Assembly: GCF_015350975.1 (NCBI RefSeq)
Contig: NZ_JADKRX010000001.1
Span: 762,733 to 826,732, forward strand
Reading direction: 5' to 3'
DNA length: 64,000 nt
Source of the DNA: Curtobacterium sp. VKM Ac-1395
GTDB lineage: Bacteria; Actinomycetota; Actinomycetes; Actinomycetales; Microbacteriaceae
This document shows positions 53,896 through 63,020 of this stretch, piece by piece. A model generated the notes under the pieces. That model worked only from the letters and a program-made list of their open reading frames with translations, was not told the origin of the DNA and ran no database searches. Position 1 is the first letter of the stretch, and every line of letters begins with the position of its first letter. The position numbers were made by a program, and so were the translations under genes.

Positions 53896-55470
53896 ATGCG
53901 TTCATCTGCACGCGCGATCGCCACCGGGGTGACGGTCGCAGCGATCGCGACCTCCCTGGTCGTCGGCAACCCCCTCGAGGCGTCCGCCGCCACCCACCCG
54001 AGCGACACCACGCCGCCGGACCTCGTCTCGCTGCTGAGCGGCTACGACTCCTTCTGGCACTCGAGCGGGGAGAACGACCTGCACGGCACCGTCGTCGGCC
54101 CCGCGACCCTCGCCCAGAACGACGCCCTGACGTCCTGGATCAACCAGCACGCGACCCCGGCGCAGCAGTTCCGTGCACTGCAGGACTCCGAGTACGAGAA
54201 CACGACCAACACGTCGTACGACCAGTCGTCCACGGTGTCGCAGGGGCTCGGTGACGTCCTCGAGAAGGCCTACGTCCAGGGCCGTGCGACCGGAGCGCTC
54301 CCGCTGACGAGCGCGCTGGTCAACAGCTCCACCGGTACCTCCGGGGCCTACGTCGGCACGGGCACCGCGAAGGCGCACTTCAGCTACCCGCGGCCCTACC
54401 TGCCCGCGTCGACCACGGCGACGCTGCCAGCTGGCGACGACCAGGCCGGGTGTGCACCCGCGACGGTGAACAGCTCCTCGGTCGCACCGAACCGCGTCGG
54501 CAAGCCGTACGCGAGCGCCGACGGCAGCCTCGACATCACCCGCGTGGCCCCGCAGACGGACACCACGAAGGAGTTCTCCCCGAACGACGTCGTGCTCGAC
54601 GCCGGCTACGGCACGAAGGGCATCTGCACGGGCGGCTCGTTCCCCAGCGGCCACACCACCACCGCCTACCAGGCCGGCATCACGCTCGCCACGCTCCTGC
54701 CCGAGCTCGCGCCGGAGATCCTGGCCCGCACCTCCGAGGCCGGCAACGACCGCATCGTCCTCGGCGTGCACTACCCGCTCGACATCATGGGCGGTCGCAT
54801 CGACGGCGAGGCGGCACTCGCAGCTCGCTGGTCCGACGCGTCGTACCGCACGGACGTGCTCGAGCCGGCGCGCAAGGAACTGGTCAGCTACCTCGAGGCC
54901 GCCTGCGGCACCACGCTCTCCCAGTGCATCGCGGCCGAGAAGCCCTACCAGGACGACCCCTACGGCGGGGCAGCGATCCCGGGCGGCACGGCACAGGTCG
55001 TCAGCGACCGCGCCTCGGCCGTGAAGGTCTACCACGAGCGCCTGACCTACGGGTTCGCGACGACCGGCACCACCGGCCTGCCCGCGAGCGTCCCCACCGG
55101 CGCCGAGAACCTGCTGCTCACCACGTTCCCGACCCTCACCGACGCCCAGCGCACCGCGGTGCTCGCGCAGACCGAGATCACGTCGGGCTTCCCGCTCGAC
55201 CAGACCGGTTCCGCGAACGGGTCGTGGGAGCGCCTGGACCTCGCCGCCGCCACCAGCGCGACCGTCGCGGTCGCCCAGGACGGCTCCGTGCGGGTCGTCT
55301 CGACCGGTGGTCAGGCGCGCGTCCTCGCCGCCGCACCGACGCCCGCGCCCACCCCGGCGCCCACCACTCCGGTGACGCCCGTCACCCCGGTCGCACCGGC
55401 TCCGGTGTCCGACCCGGCCACCTCGGGCACCGTCCCGAAGGGCGTCCACCTGCCGGTCGTCAGCGGCTGA
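53896..55470 (+). CDS. Secreted PAP2-type (class A-like) acid phosphatase
   Basis: 524 aa. Sec signal peptide about 1-32. The PAP2 catalytic motifs are in order: AHFSYPRP (K-x6-RP), GGSFPSGHTTTAY (PSGH) and DRIVLGVHYPLDI (SR-x5-H-x3-D). A long C-terminal extension (about 390-524) ends in a Pro/Thr-rich stretch PTPAPTPAPTTPVTP. No anchor is seen, so it is probably released or wall-associated. It likely frees phosphate from extracellular phosphoesters. The ribosome site is weak; a GAGGAG lies about 35 bp upstream. Confidence 0.87.
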   Translation: MRSSARAIATGVTVAAIATSLVVGNPLEASAATHPSDTTPPDLVSLLSGYDSFWHSSGENDLHGTVVGPATLAQNDALTSWINQHATPAQQFRALQDSEYENTTNTSYDQSSTVSQGLGDVLEKAYVQGRATGALPLTSALVNSSTGTSGAYVGTGTAKAHFSYPRPYLPASTTATLPAGDDQAGCAPATVNSSSVAPNRVGKPYASADGSLDITRVAPQTDTTKEFSPNDVVLDAGYGTKGICTGGSFPSGHTTTAYQAGITLATLLPELAPEILARTSEAGNDRIVLGVHYPLDIMGGRIDGEAALAARWSDASYRTDVLEPARKELVSYLEAACGTTLSQCIAAEKPYQDDPYGGAAIPGGTAQVVSDRASAVKVYHERLTYGFATTGTTGLPASVPTGAENLLLTTFPTLTDAQRTAVLAQTEITSGFPLDQTGSANGSWERLDLAAATSATVAVAQDGSVRVVSTGGQARVLAAAPTPAPTPAPTTPVTPVTPVAPAPVSDPATSGTVPKGVHLPVVSG

Positions 55471-55620
55471 GCGAGCACCGGCCGACCGACGTGCGCCTCG
55501 CGTCGGTTGGCCGGTCACGTCCCACCCGGCCAGGAGGCGCGGCTCACCTGTCAGGGAACGCGGCGGCGGGCGCGACCCCACCGCCGCGACCGCCGCCGCC
55601 GTCACCGCCGTCGACGCAGG

Positions 55621-56322
55621 ACGGTCTTCGTTTTCGGCGGTGACGGATCCGGTGGTCTCGACCCGCGTTCGGTGAACCAGATCCGTCATCGCGCCGGAAG
55701 GTAACGGGTGAGTTCTGCCGTCGGCACCGGCACCGGCACCGGCGTCGCGCCGGACAGAGACGGGGAGTTCGTCGCTCGAGTCGCCGTCGCCGTCGCCGTC
55801 GCCGTCGCCAACGCCGCCGTCTCCGTCGCCAACGCCAACGCCAACGCCAACGCCAGCGCCGCCGTCGACGCGGGACGGTCTTCGTTCTCGGCGGTGACGG
55901 ATCCGGTGGTCTCGACCCGCGTTCCGTGAACCGGATTCGTCATCGCGCCGGAAGGGAACGGGTGAGTTCTGCCGTCGGCACCGGCGTCGGCGTCGCACCG
56001 GACAGAGACGGTGAGTTCGTCGCTCGAGTCGCCGTCGCCAACGCCAGCGCCGCCGTCGACGCGGGACGGTCTTCGTCCTCGGCGGTGACGGATCCGGTGG
56101 TCTCGACCCGCGTTCCGTGAACCGGATTCGTCATCGCGCCGGAAGGAAACGGGTGAGTTCTACCGTCGGCACCGGCGTCGCACCAGACGGAGACGGTGAG
56201 TTCGTCGGTCGCGACGCCGACGCCGACGCAGACGCAGACGGTCTTCGTCCTCGGCGGTGACGGATCCGGTGGTCTCGACCCGCGTTCCGTGAACCGGATT
56301 CGTCATCGCGCCGGATGGAAAC
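55621..56322. repeat. Four-unit variable repeat array with hexamer spacers
   Basis: A conserved 108-bp unit occurs at 55621-55728, 55875-55982 and 56066-56173, plus a truncated copy at 56238-56322. Unit-to-unit distances are 254, 191 and 172 bp because the spacers hold variable runs of GTCGCC/AACGCC hexamers (for example 55790-55868). Inside each unit ACGGATCCGGT and ACCGGATTCGT can pair. No convincing protein or RNA gene is identified; 55471-55620 and 56323-56348 show nothing else. Confidence 0.85.
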
Positions 56323-56348
56323 CGCTCAGGAGGCCGAGGGGCGTCGGG

Positions 56349-57155
56349 TCAGCGCTTGCGGCCGACGGCGAAGACGCGACGGAACGGGTACACGGTGCCG
56401 TGGGGGCCGCTCGGGTAGGCCTGCCGGAGACGAGCGGCGTAGTCGGCCTCGAACCCGGCGGTCATCCCACCCGTCGGGTCGGCGGCGTCGAGCGTGGCCA
56501 GCGCCGGTCGGAGTCCCGTGCCCCGGACCCAGGCGAGCACCGGGTCCTCGCCCGCCAACAGCTGCAGGTAGGTGGTCTCCCACGCGACCGTCGCGAAGCC
56601 AGCGGACTCGAAGAGGTCGAGGTACCCCGCACCGTCGAGGACCGGGTCCGCGCGCAGCACGCCGTCGAGCGCCGACGCCCAGGGGCCCTCGGCAGCGACG
56701 GCCCGCATGAGGGCGTGCGACGAGGAGTCGAAGTTGCCGGGCACCTGCATCGCGAACCACGAGCCGTCGGGCATCGCGTCCAGCCACCGCGGGAGGAGCC
56801 CGGTGTGGGACGGCACCCACTGCAGCGCCGCGTTCGTCACGACGACGTCGTCCTCGGGGCCGGGCGTCCAGTCCTCGATCGCGCCCAGCTCGAACGACAG
56901 GCGGGGGTGGTCCGCGCCCACCGGTGCCGCGTCCGCCAGCATCTCCGCCGAGGAGTCGACCCCGACGACCCGGGCCGTCGGCCAGCGGCCCGCGAGCGTG
57001 GCTGTGAGGGCCCCGGGTCCGCACCCCAGGTCGACGACGCGACGGGGAGCCTCCTGGCCGTGCTGGAAGGGACCCGCGATCCGGGCGACCAGGTCGTGGA
57101 ACGGCCGCGACCGCTCGTCCGTGAAGGCCGCGTAGCGGGCCGGGTCCCAGCGCAC
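56349..57155 (-). CDS. tam: Trans-aconitate 2-methyltransferase-like SAM methyltransferase
   Basis: 268 aa, GTG at 57155. WDPARYAAF at the start and VVDLGCGPGALTATLAGRW (SAM motif I), VVGVDSSAEMLA, VVTNAALQWVPSH match Tam, which methyl-esterifies trans-aconitate formed from cis-aconitate. Located 4 bp after the upstream HAD-IIA stop, so co-transcribed. Confidence 0.87.
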   Translation of the reverse strand: MRWDPARYAAFTDERSRPFHDLVARIAGPFQHGQEAPRRVVDLGCGPGALTATLAGRWPTARVVGVDSSAEMLADAAPVGADHPRLSFELGAIEDWTPGPEDDVVVTNAALQWVPSHTGLLPRWLDAMPDGSWFAMQVPGNFDSSSHALMRAVAAEGPWASALDGVLRADPVLDGAGYLDLFESAGFATVAWETTYLQLLAGEDPVLAWVRGTGLRPALATLDAADPTGGMTAGFEADYAARLRQAYPSGPHGTVYPFRRVFAVGRKR

Positions 57156-57159
57156 CGTC

Positions 57160-57957
57160 CTACATCTCGACTTCGATGGGCTCCGCGCGGACGAGCTCGT
57201 GGACGCCCGAGATGACCTCGCTCGGGCGGAACGGGTAGCGGTCGATCTCGGCCTGGTCGCTGATGCCGGTCATGACGAGCACGGTGTGCAGCCCGGCCTC
57301 GATGCCGGCCTGCACGTCGGTGTCCATCCGGTCGCCGATCATGCCGGTGTTCTCCGAGTGGGCGCCGATGCGGTTCATCGCCGAGCGGAACATCATCGGG
57401 TTCGGCTTGCCGACGACGTAGGGCTGCTTGCCCGTGGCCTTCTCGATCATCGCGGCGATCGCCCCGGTGGCCGGCAGGACGCCCTCGGCGCTCGGGCCCG
57501 TCGCGTCGGGGTTGGTGACGATGAAGCGGGCGCCGTCGCGGATCAGCCGGACGGCCTTGGTGATGGCCTCGAACGAGTAGTTCCGGGTCTCGCCGACGAC
57601 GACGTAGTCGGGCGAGGTCTCGGTCATGATGAAGCCGGCCTCGTGCAGGGCGGTGGTCATGCCGGCCTCGCCGATCACGAACGCGGAGCCGCCGGGCATC
57701 TGGGACTTGCAGAAGTCGGCCGTCGCGAGGGCGGAGGTCCAGATGCGGTCCTCGGGCACGTCGATGCCGGACCAGCGGAGCCGGGCGCTGAGGTCGCGCG
57801 GCGTGAAGATCGAGTTGTTCGTGAGCACCAGGAACTCGGTGCCCTCGTCGAGCCACTGCTGGATCAGCTCAGGTGCTCCGGGCAGCGCGTGGTTCTCGTG
57901 CACGAGCACGCCGTCCATGTCCGTCAGCCAGCACTCGACTTCGTCGCGGGATGCCAT
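57160..57957 (-). CDS. HAD-IIA phosphatase (NagD-like)
   Basis: 265 aa from ATG at 57957; TAGGGT lies 7 nt upstream (leaderless). Motif I LTDMDGVLVHEN, motif II LTNNS, motif III Lys in GKPNPMMF and motif IV MIGDRMDTD with the C2A cap place it in the NagD/PNPP subfamily, which dephosphorylates small sugar or nucleotide phosphates. First gene of a two-gene operon with tam. Confidence 0.88.
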   Translation of the reverse strand: MASRDEVECWLTDMDGVLVHENHALPGAPELIQQWLDEGTEFLVLTNNSIFTPRDLSARLRWSGIDVPEDRIWTSALATADFCKSQMPGGSAFVIGEAGMTTALHEAGFIMTETSPDYVVVGETRNYSFEAITKAVRLIRDGARFIVTNPDATGPSAEGVLPATGAIAAMIEKATGKQPYVVGKPNPMMFRSAMNRIGAHSENTGMIGDRMDTDVQAGIEAGLHTVLVMTGISDQAEIDRYPFRPSEVISGVHELVRAEPIEVEM

Positions 57958-58053
57958 GTGGCACACCCTACTGGCCGTCGCTGCCACGCTCAGGTGCGCC
58001 GAGAACGACCTCGCTAGGGTCGTCCGGACACGTCCCGATCCGAGGAGGAGCTC

Positions 58054-58743
58054 GTGCTCGTCGACCCGACCGCCACGGCCACGTCCCCTGGTCCCGCGAC
58101 CCAGCCCCGCCGACGCGGGCGCCCGAACGTCCTCAGCCGCGAGCAGGTCATCGACGCCGCGACCGCCATCGCGAACGAGGACGGGCTCGACCGCCTGTCC
58201 TTCCGCGCCCTCGGGCTCCGGCTCGGCGTCGCCCCGATGACGGTGCACCGGACCATCGGCGGCCTCGACGACCTGCACGCCGAGCTCGTCCGCCGCACCG
58301 TCGACGAGTTCACCGCGACGTTCGTCTGGCCCACCGCGTGGCAGAACGTCGTCCGGACCTTCGCCGTGACCTTCCGGGAGCTGATGACCACGCACCCGCT
58401 GGTGCTCGAGTCGCACAGCCGTCGGGCGCCGCTGGTGTCGAGCGAGTCGGACGTCGTCGTCGCCACCGTGGTGCAGGCGCTCCGAGCGGCCGGACTGCCC
58501 GACGCCGAGGCGATGTACACGTTCTTCGTCGTCTACGACTTCGTGGTGGGGCACGCGGGCGTCCAGGTCGGACGCGGCGACACCGAGGCCGGACGCCCCG
58601 AGCGGCAGCAGCTCGTGGGCGAGATCCTCGGCGAGCACTCGTACGACGACCGCTTCGCCCTCGGCCTCGACATCCTGCTCGCCGGCATCGAGGCCCGCGT
58701 GGCCGCCGTCGGCTCCGTGGCCGCCGTACCCTCGGAGTCGTGA
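58054..58743 (+). CDS. TetR-family transcriptional regulator
   Basis: 229 aa, GTG start after GAGGAGG. N-terminal HTH (RRRGRPNVLSREQVIDAATAIANEDGLDRLSFRALGLRLGVAPMTVHRTIGGLDDL, cut here to show RALGLRLGVAPMTVHR as the recognition part). The C-terminal ligand domain is helical with a TetR_C-like pattern. It overlaps the SpoU gene by 4 bp, an unusual pairing. Confidence 0.85.
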   Translation: MLVDPTATATSPGPATQPRRRGRPNVLSREQVIDAATAIANEDGLDRLSFRALGLRLGVAPMTVHRTIGGLDDLHAELVRRTVDEFTATFVWPTAWQNVVRTFAVTFRELMTTHPLVLESHSRRAPLVSSESDVVVATVVQALRAAGLPDAEAMYTFFVVYDFVVGHAGVQVGRGDTEAGRPERQQLVGEILGEHSYDDRFALGLDILLAGIEARVAAVGSVAAVPSES

Positions 58744-59372
58744 CAGACCAGCCCGAGCCCTCGCACGAGCGCACCACGCACGGGGTCGGCCCGCACCCGG
58801 AGCCCTGGCCGGACGACCCCCGGTTCGACCCGGAGCTGCTGCGCCTCGGCGACACCCGCAACGTCGTCGACGCCTACCGGTACTGGTCGATGGCGGCCAT
58901 CGTCGCCGACCTCGACACCCGTCGGCACGGGTTCGACGTGGCGATCGAGAACTGGCAGCACGACCTGAACATCGGGTCGATCGTGCGGAGCGCGAACGCG
59001 TTCCTGGCCGGCACCGTGCACATCATCGGGCGCCGGCGCTGGAACCGCCGCGGCGCGATGGTCACCGACCGCTACCAGCACGTGCGGAACCACCCGGACG
59101 TGGCCGCGTTCCTCGAGGCCATGCGCGCCGAGGGCCGCCCGGTCATCGCGATCGACAACACCCCGGGAGCCGAGCGGATCGAGACCGCCGGAGTCCCGGA
59201 GCGCTGCGTGTTCCTCTTCGGGCAGGAGGGCCCCGGGCTGACCGACGAGGCCGTCGCCGGCGCGGACGCCCACCTCGAGATCGCCCAGTTCGGGTCGACG
59301 CGGAGCATCAACGCCTCCGCCGCCGCCGCGATCGTCATGCACACGTGGATCGTCCGGCACGCAACGCCGTGA
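58740..59372 (+). CDS. SpoU/TrmH-family RNA methyltransferase
   Basis: 210 aa from GTG at 58740. SPOUT knot motifs: IENWQHDLNIGSIVRSANAF (motif 1 Asn/Arg), VFLFGQEGPGLTDE (motif 2) and STRSINASAAAAIVMH (motif 3). 2'-O-methylates a ribose in tRNA or rRNA; the target is not clear. Translationally coupled to the upstream tetR gene. Confidence 0.87.
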   Translation: MTDQPEPSHERTTHGVGPHPEPWPDDPRFDPELLRLGDTRNVVDAYRYWSMAAIVADLDTRRHGFDVAIENWQHDLNIGSIVRSANAFLAGTVHIIGRRRWNRRGAMVTDRYQHVRNHPDVAAFLEAMRAEGRPVIAIDNTPGAERIETAGVPERCVFLFGQEGPGLTDEAVAGADAHLEIAQFGSTRSINASAAAAIVMHTWIVRHATP

Positions 59373-59438
59373 CCCGGCCACGTCGGGCGCCTGCGGCGGC
59401 CTGACGGACGGCGGGCGGGCCTCCTGGCCGGGTGTGGG

Positions 59439-60443
59439 TCAGCGCGTGGCGGTCGTGCGCCGCGCGACCAGGTGGGGCTCGACGAGGACCTCCGTGGCGA
59501 CGAGGCCCGGGTCCGCGATCCGGGCGAGCAGGCGCTCGCCGGCCCCGCGACCGATCTCGACACTGCGGTCGTCGATGCTCGTCAGGCCGACGAACCGCGT
59601 CGCGGCGATCGGGGTGTCGTCGTAGCCGATGACCGAGACGTCCTCCGGGACGCGCAGGCCGCGGGCGGCGAGCTCCGACATTGCACCGAGCGCCATCACG
59701 TCGTTGGCCGCGAAGACCGCGGTGACGTCGGGATGCTCGTCGAAGAGCGCGCGGGCGGCGCGCATGCCGGCGTCCTCGGTCAGTTCCTCCGGGAGGATCG
59801 TGGTGACGACCGTCGCGCCGGTGCGGGCGTCCGCCACCCCGGCCTCGAAGCCGGCCCGCCGCTCGACGGCGGCTGCGGACCGCGCGCCGACGAAGCCGAG
59901 CGTGGTGTGGCCGAGGCCGAGCAGGTGCTCGGCGGCCATCCGGCCACCGGCGCGGTCGTCGTTCGCGACGGTGTCGGCGCGGGGGATCGCGACCCGGCCG
60001 CCGGCGATGACGATCGGCGTGGACGCGGGGACGGCGAGGTCGGTGTCGGGTTCACCGGCGATGACGATGCCCTCGACGCGCATCGAGAGGAAGCCCTCGA
60101 CCGGTGAGGCGTCGAGCCCGGTGTTGAGGAACCGGTCGGCGACGACGAGGCGGTGGCCCTGGTCCTGCAGGGACTCGCGGAGACCGGTCAGCAGGTCGAC
60201 GAACCACTGGTTGCGGAAGTCGTCGAGCACCACGCCGATGGTCCGGCTGCGGGTGCCCGCGAGCGAGACGGCTGCGGTGGAGGGCCGGTAGTCGAGCTCC
60301 TGGATCGCCTGCAGCACGGCCGCTCGGCGCTGGTCGCTCACCCGCGGGGACCGCTGCAGCACGAGCGAGACGAGTGACTTCGACACCCCGGCTCGGGCGG
60401 CGACGTCGTAGATCGTCGCTGGTCTGGCGTCTCCCACAGTCAT
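59439..60443 (-). CDS. LacI-family transcriptional repressor
   Basis: 334 aa. N-terminal HTH (IYDVAARAGVSKSLVSLVLQ, YRPSTAAVSLAGTRSRTIGVVLDDF), then a periplasmic-binding-protein-like sugar sensor with GFVGARSAA, AVFAANDVMALGA and VIGYDDTPIA. Divergent from the MFS sugar symporter and probably its repressor, with a sugar as inducer. Confidence 0.92.
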   Translation of the reverse strand: MTVGDARPATIYDVAARAGVSKSLVSLVLQRSPRVSDQRRAAVLQAIQELDYRPSTAAVSLAGTRSRTIGVVLDDFRNQWFVDLLTGLRESLQDQGHRLVVADRFLNTGLDASPVEGFLSMRVEGIVIAGEPDTDLAVPASTPIVIAGGRVAIPRADTVANDDRAGGRMAAEHLLGLGHTTLGFVGARSAAAVERRAGFEAGVADARTGATVVTTILPEELTEDAGMRAARALFDEHPDVTAVFAANDVMALGAMSELAARGLRVPEDVSVIGYDDTPIAATRFVGLTSIDDRSVEIGRGAGERLLARIADPGLVATEVLVEPHLVARRTTATR

Positions 60444-60560
60444 CGTCGACCTCTCCGCTCGGGTGATCTGATCGTAGCGGTGCGTCCTGGGGTGGTGTCG
60501 ATGCCGATGGCGCGCTCCAACGCTGATCGGGGGTTTTCCTTTTCAGCGAGTTGGTCTTAT

Positions 60561-60570
60561 TGTCATGACA
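60561..60570. promoter_or_regulatory. Palindrome near the symporter promoter
   Basis: TGTCATGACA is a perfect 10-bp palindrome 65 bp before the symporter start and overlaps its likely promoter (TATTGT-like -10 just upstream). A candidate LacI-type half-operator pair. Confidence 0.35.
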
Positions 60571-60635
60571 TGAGCCCGCGGCGGCGCAGCACCACTGCCC
60601 GACGTGAGACCGTTTCCTTGACCAACGGAGGACAA

Positions 60636-62087
60636 GTGGCAACCGCGCAGACCAGCCCAGCATCCGGAGCGGGGGCGCTGCCCCCGCTCGTGAACGGCCC
60701 GCACACCAAGCGACTCGGCGTCGTCGCCGTCATCGCGACCTTCGGCGGGCTGCTCTTCGGGTACGACACCGGCGTCATCAACGGTGCCCTGCAGCCGATG
60801 CTCGACTCGGGTTTCGTGCCGAACGCCACGGCCGAGGGCTTCATGACCTCGTCCATCCTCATCGGCGCCGCGATCGGGGCGTTCTTCATCGGACGCATCT
60901 CCGACGCCTGGGGCCGCAAGCCCACGATCAACACCCTCGCGGTGCTGTTCTTCCTCGCCGCGGTGGCCTGCGTCCTCGCGCCGTCGTGGGAGTTCCTCAT
61001 GGTGTCGCGGCTCTTCCTCGGCGTCGCGGTCGGCGGTGCGTCGGTCACCGTGCCGGTGTTCCTCGCCGAGCTCGCCCCGACCGAGAACCGCGGCGGGCTG
61101 GTCAGCCGCAACGAGCTGATGATCGTCACCGGGCAGCTCGCGGCGTTCGCCATCAACGCGGTCATCGGCACGATCTGGAGCGAGGACGGCAACGTCTGGC
61201 GCTACATGCTCTCCGTCGCGGTGCTGCCGGCGATCGCCCTGTTCATCGGGATGTTCACCGTCCCCGAGAGCCCGCGGTGGCTGCTCGGCAAGGGCCGCCG
61301 CGACGACGCACTCGCCGTCCTCAAGCAGATCCGCGCAGCCGACCGCGCCGAGGCCGAGATGGCCGAGGTCGAGGAGCTCGCCGCGCAGGAGGCCGAGGCC
61401 AAGCGCGCCCGCATCAGCGACCTGCTGGCGGCACCGTGGCTCCGGAAGATCCTGTTCATCGGGATCGGGCTGGCCGTCGCGCAGCAGCTCACCGGGATCA
61501 ACTCGATCATGTACTACGGCACGCAGGTGCTCACCGAGTCCGGGTTCTCCGGTTCGACGGCCCTGATCGCCAACGTCGGCTCCGGCATCATCGCCGTGCT
61601 CGCGATGGTCGTGGCGCTGCGGGTCATCAACCGCTTCGGGCGGCGCACGATGCTGGTCTTCGGGTTCACCGGCACGACGGTGTTCCACCTGCTCATCGGG
61701 CTGTCGTCGCTCGTCCTGCCCGAGGGCACCCTGCGTGCGGTCGTCGTGCTCGTGTTCGTCATCTGCTTCGTCGGCACCATGCAGGGCACGATCGGGCCCC
61801 TCGTCTGGCTGATGCTGTCCGAGATCTTCCCGCTCAAGCTCCGCGGCGTGGGCATGGGGTTGACGGTGCTCATCCTCTGGCTGACGAACTTCGCGGTGTC
61901 GACGCTGTTCCCGATCGTGGTGAGCGCGACGGGCATCTCGACGACGTTCTTCATCTTCGCGGTGCTGAACGCCCTGGCGCTGGTCTTCGCGATCACGAAG
62001 GTGCCGGAGACGAACGGCCGGTCGCTCGAGCAGCTCGAGGAGGACTTCTCCACCGGCGCGATCTACACGCAGAAGGCGCGCGGGTAG
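60636..62087 (+). CDS. MFS sugar:H+ symporter (sugar porter family)
   Basis: 483 aa from GTG at 60636, chosen because GGAGG sits 8 nt upstream; an in-frame extension to 60480 lacks one. Twelve TMs with sugar porter signatures: GRISDAWGRKP (loop 2-3), R-x-GR-type repeats, PVFLAELAPTENRGGLVSRNE, PESPRWLLGKGR after TM6, QQLTGINSIMYYG (TM7), and PETNGRSLEQLEE at the C-terminus. Likely takes up a hexose or pentose under LacI control. Confidence 0.92.
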   Translation: MATAQTSPASGAGALPPLVNGPHTKRLGVVAVIATFGGLLFGYDTGVINGALQPMLDSGFVPNATAEGFMTSSILIGAAIGAFFIGRISDAWGRKPTINTLAVLFFLAAVACVLAPSWEFLMVSRLFLGVAVGGASVTVPVFLAELAPTENRGGLVSRNELMIVTGQLAAFAINAVIGTIWSEDGNVWRYMLSVAVLPAIALFIGMFTVPESPRWLLGKGRRDDALAVLKQIRAADRAEAEMAEVEELAAQEAEAKRARISDLLAAPWLRKILFIGIGLAVAQQLTGINSIMYYGTQVLTESGFSGSTALIANVGSGIIAVLAMVVALRVINRFGRRTMLVFGFTGTTVFHLLIGLSSLVLPEGTLRAVVVLVFVICFVGTMQGTIGPLVWLMLSEIFPLKLRGVGMGLTVLILWLTNFAVSTLFPIVVSATGISTTFFIFAVLNALALVFAITKVPETNGRSLEQLEEDFSTGAIYTQKARG

Positions 62088-62121
62088 GGAGTCTGCGAGG
62101 ACAGATTCGGGCTGCCTCCTC

Positions 62122-62175
62122 GGCGCTGGCACACCTGGCGGCGCTGGCACACCTGGCGGCGCTGGCACACCTGGC
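62122..62175. repeat. 18-bp tandem repeat, three copies
   Basis: ggcgctggcacacctggc repeated at 62122, 62140 and 62158, then a partial fourth. Lies between the symporter stop (62087) and the next gene (62211). Confidence 0.85.
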
Positions 62176-62210
62176 GGCGCTCCTCTGGAGGTCCGCGTAG
62201 CCTCCGCCGC

Positions 62211-63011
62211 ATGGCGACGCTGCTCATCACCGGTGCGGCCGGGCGGATCGGGACGGCCCTGCGCCCCCGGCTCCGTGCCGCTGGACACGACCTCGTGCTG
62301 CTCGACGAACGGACGCCCGAGGACCCGGTCGTGGCGGGGGAGCGGCTGGTGCTCGGGTCGGTCAACGACCTCGACGCCCTGGAGAACGCACTCGTCGGCG
62401 TGGACACGATCGTGCACCTGGCGGGCATCCCGTCCGAGACCGACTGGGACGCCCTCGTCACGGCGAACCTGACGGGGACGAAGAACGTCCTGGAGCGTGC
62501 GGCCGAGAACGGCGTGCTCCGCGTGGTGCAGGCGAGCTCCATCCACGCGGTCGGCCGCGTCGAGGAGGACGTCCCCGCCGGGAGCGTCCCGGGCGACCGG
62601 CTCCCGCGGCCGGACTGCTTCTACGGCGTCACGAAGGCGGGCATGGAGATGCTCGGCAGCCTGTTCGCCGACCGCTTCGGCATGTCGATCGTCTCCGCCC
62701 GGATCGGCGCCTTCGGGGAACGACCGTCCTCGCGCCGGGCCCTGTTGATGTGGACGTCGGCCGACGACCTCGCGCGGCTCGTGCTCGCGACGGTCGACCT
62801 CACCGAGCCGGGCCACCACGTCGTGTGGGCGCTGTCGCGGAACAGCGGGACGCCCGCCGACCTCGCCGCGGGAGAGGCCATCGGCTTCCACCCCGTCGAC
62901 GATGCGCGGACGGTCCTCGACCCCGCGGAGATGGACGCGCTCCCCGACGAGGACACCCGCTGGCTCGGCGGCTCCATGGCCGTCGACCCCCTCGGCCGCC
63001 CTCGTCCCTGA
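62211..63011 (+). CDS. NAD(P)-dependent epimerase/dehydratase (extended SDR)
   Basis: 266 aa from ATG; TAGCCT 7 nt upstream indicates a leaderless transcript. Rossmann motif LLITGAAGRIGTAL (GxxGxxG), VHLAGIPSE, VQASSIHAVG and the catalytic YGVTKAG (Y-x3-K) are clear. Length and pattern resemble uronate dehydrogenases (Udh), which oxidise galacturonate/glucuronate, or short epimerases. Not part of an operon. Confidence 0.88.
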   Translation: MATLLITGAAGRIGTALRPRLRAAGHDLVLLDERTPEDPVVAGERLVLGSVNDLDALENALVGVDTIVHLAGIPSETDWDALVTANLTGTKNVLERAAENGVLRVVQASSIHAVGRVEEDVPAGSVPGDRLPRPDCFYGVTKAGMEMLGSLFADRFGMSIVSARIGAFGERPSSRRALLMWTSADDLARLVLATVDLTEPGHHVVWALSRNSGTPADLAAGEAIGFHPVDDARTVLDPAEMDALPDEDTRWLGGSMAVDPLGRPRP

Positions 63012-63020
63012 CGCCGCGCC

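Noticed and set aside
53902-55998. 698-aa minus-strand frame across the PAP2 phosphatase and repeat array
   Set aside because: Antisense to a well-supported secreted phosphatase and low-complexity in the repeat region; no start signal.
55621-56322. CRISPR-like or protein-coding repeat
   Set aside because: Spacers are low-complexity hexamer runs rather than unique sequences; the small frames have no ribosome sites and coding is not supported enough to annotate.
59372-59433. Terminator between spoU and lacI genes
   Set aside because: ACCCGGCCA and TGGCCGGGT can pair but with a 44-nt loop, too long for a confident terminator.
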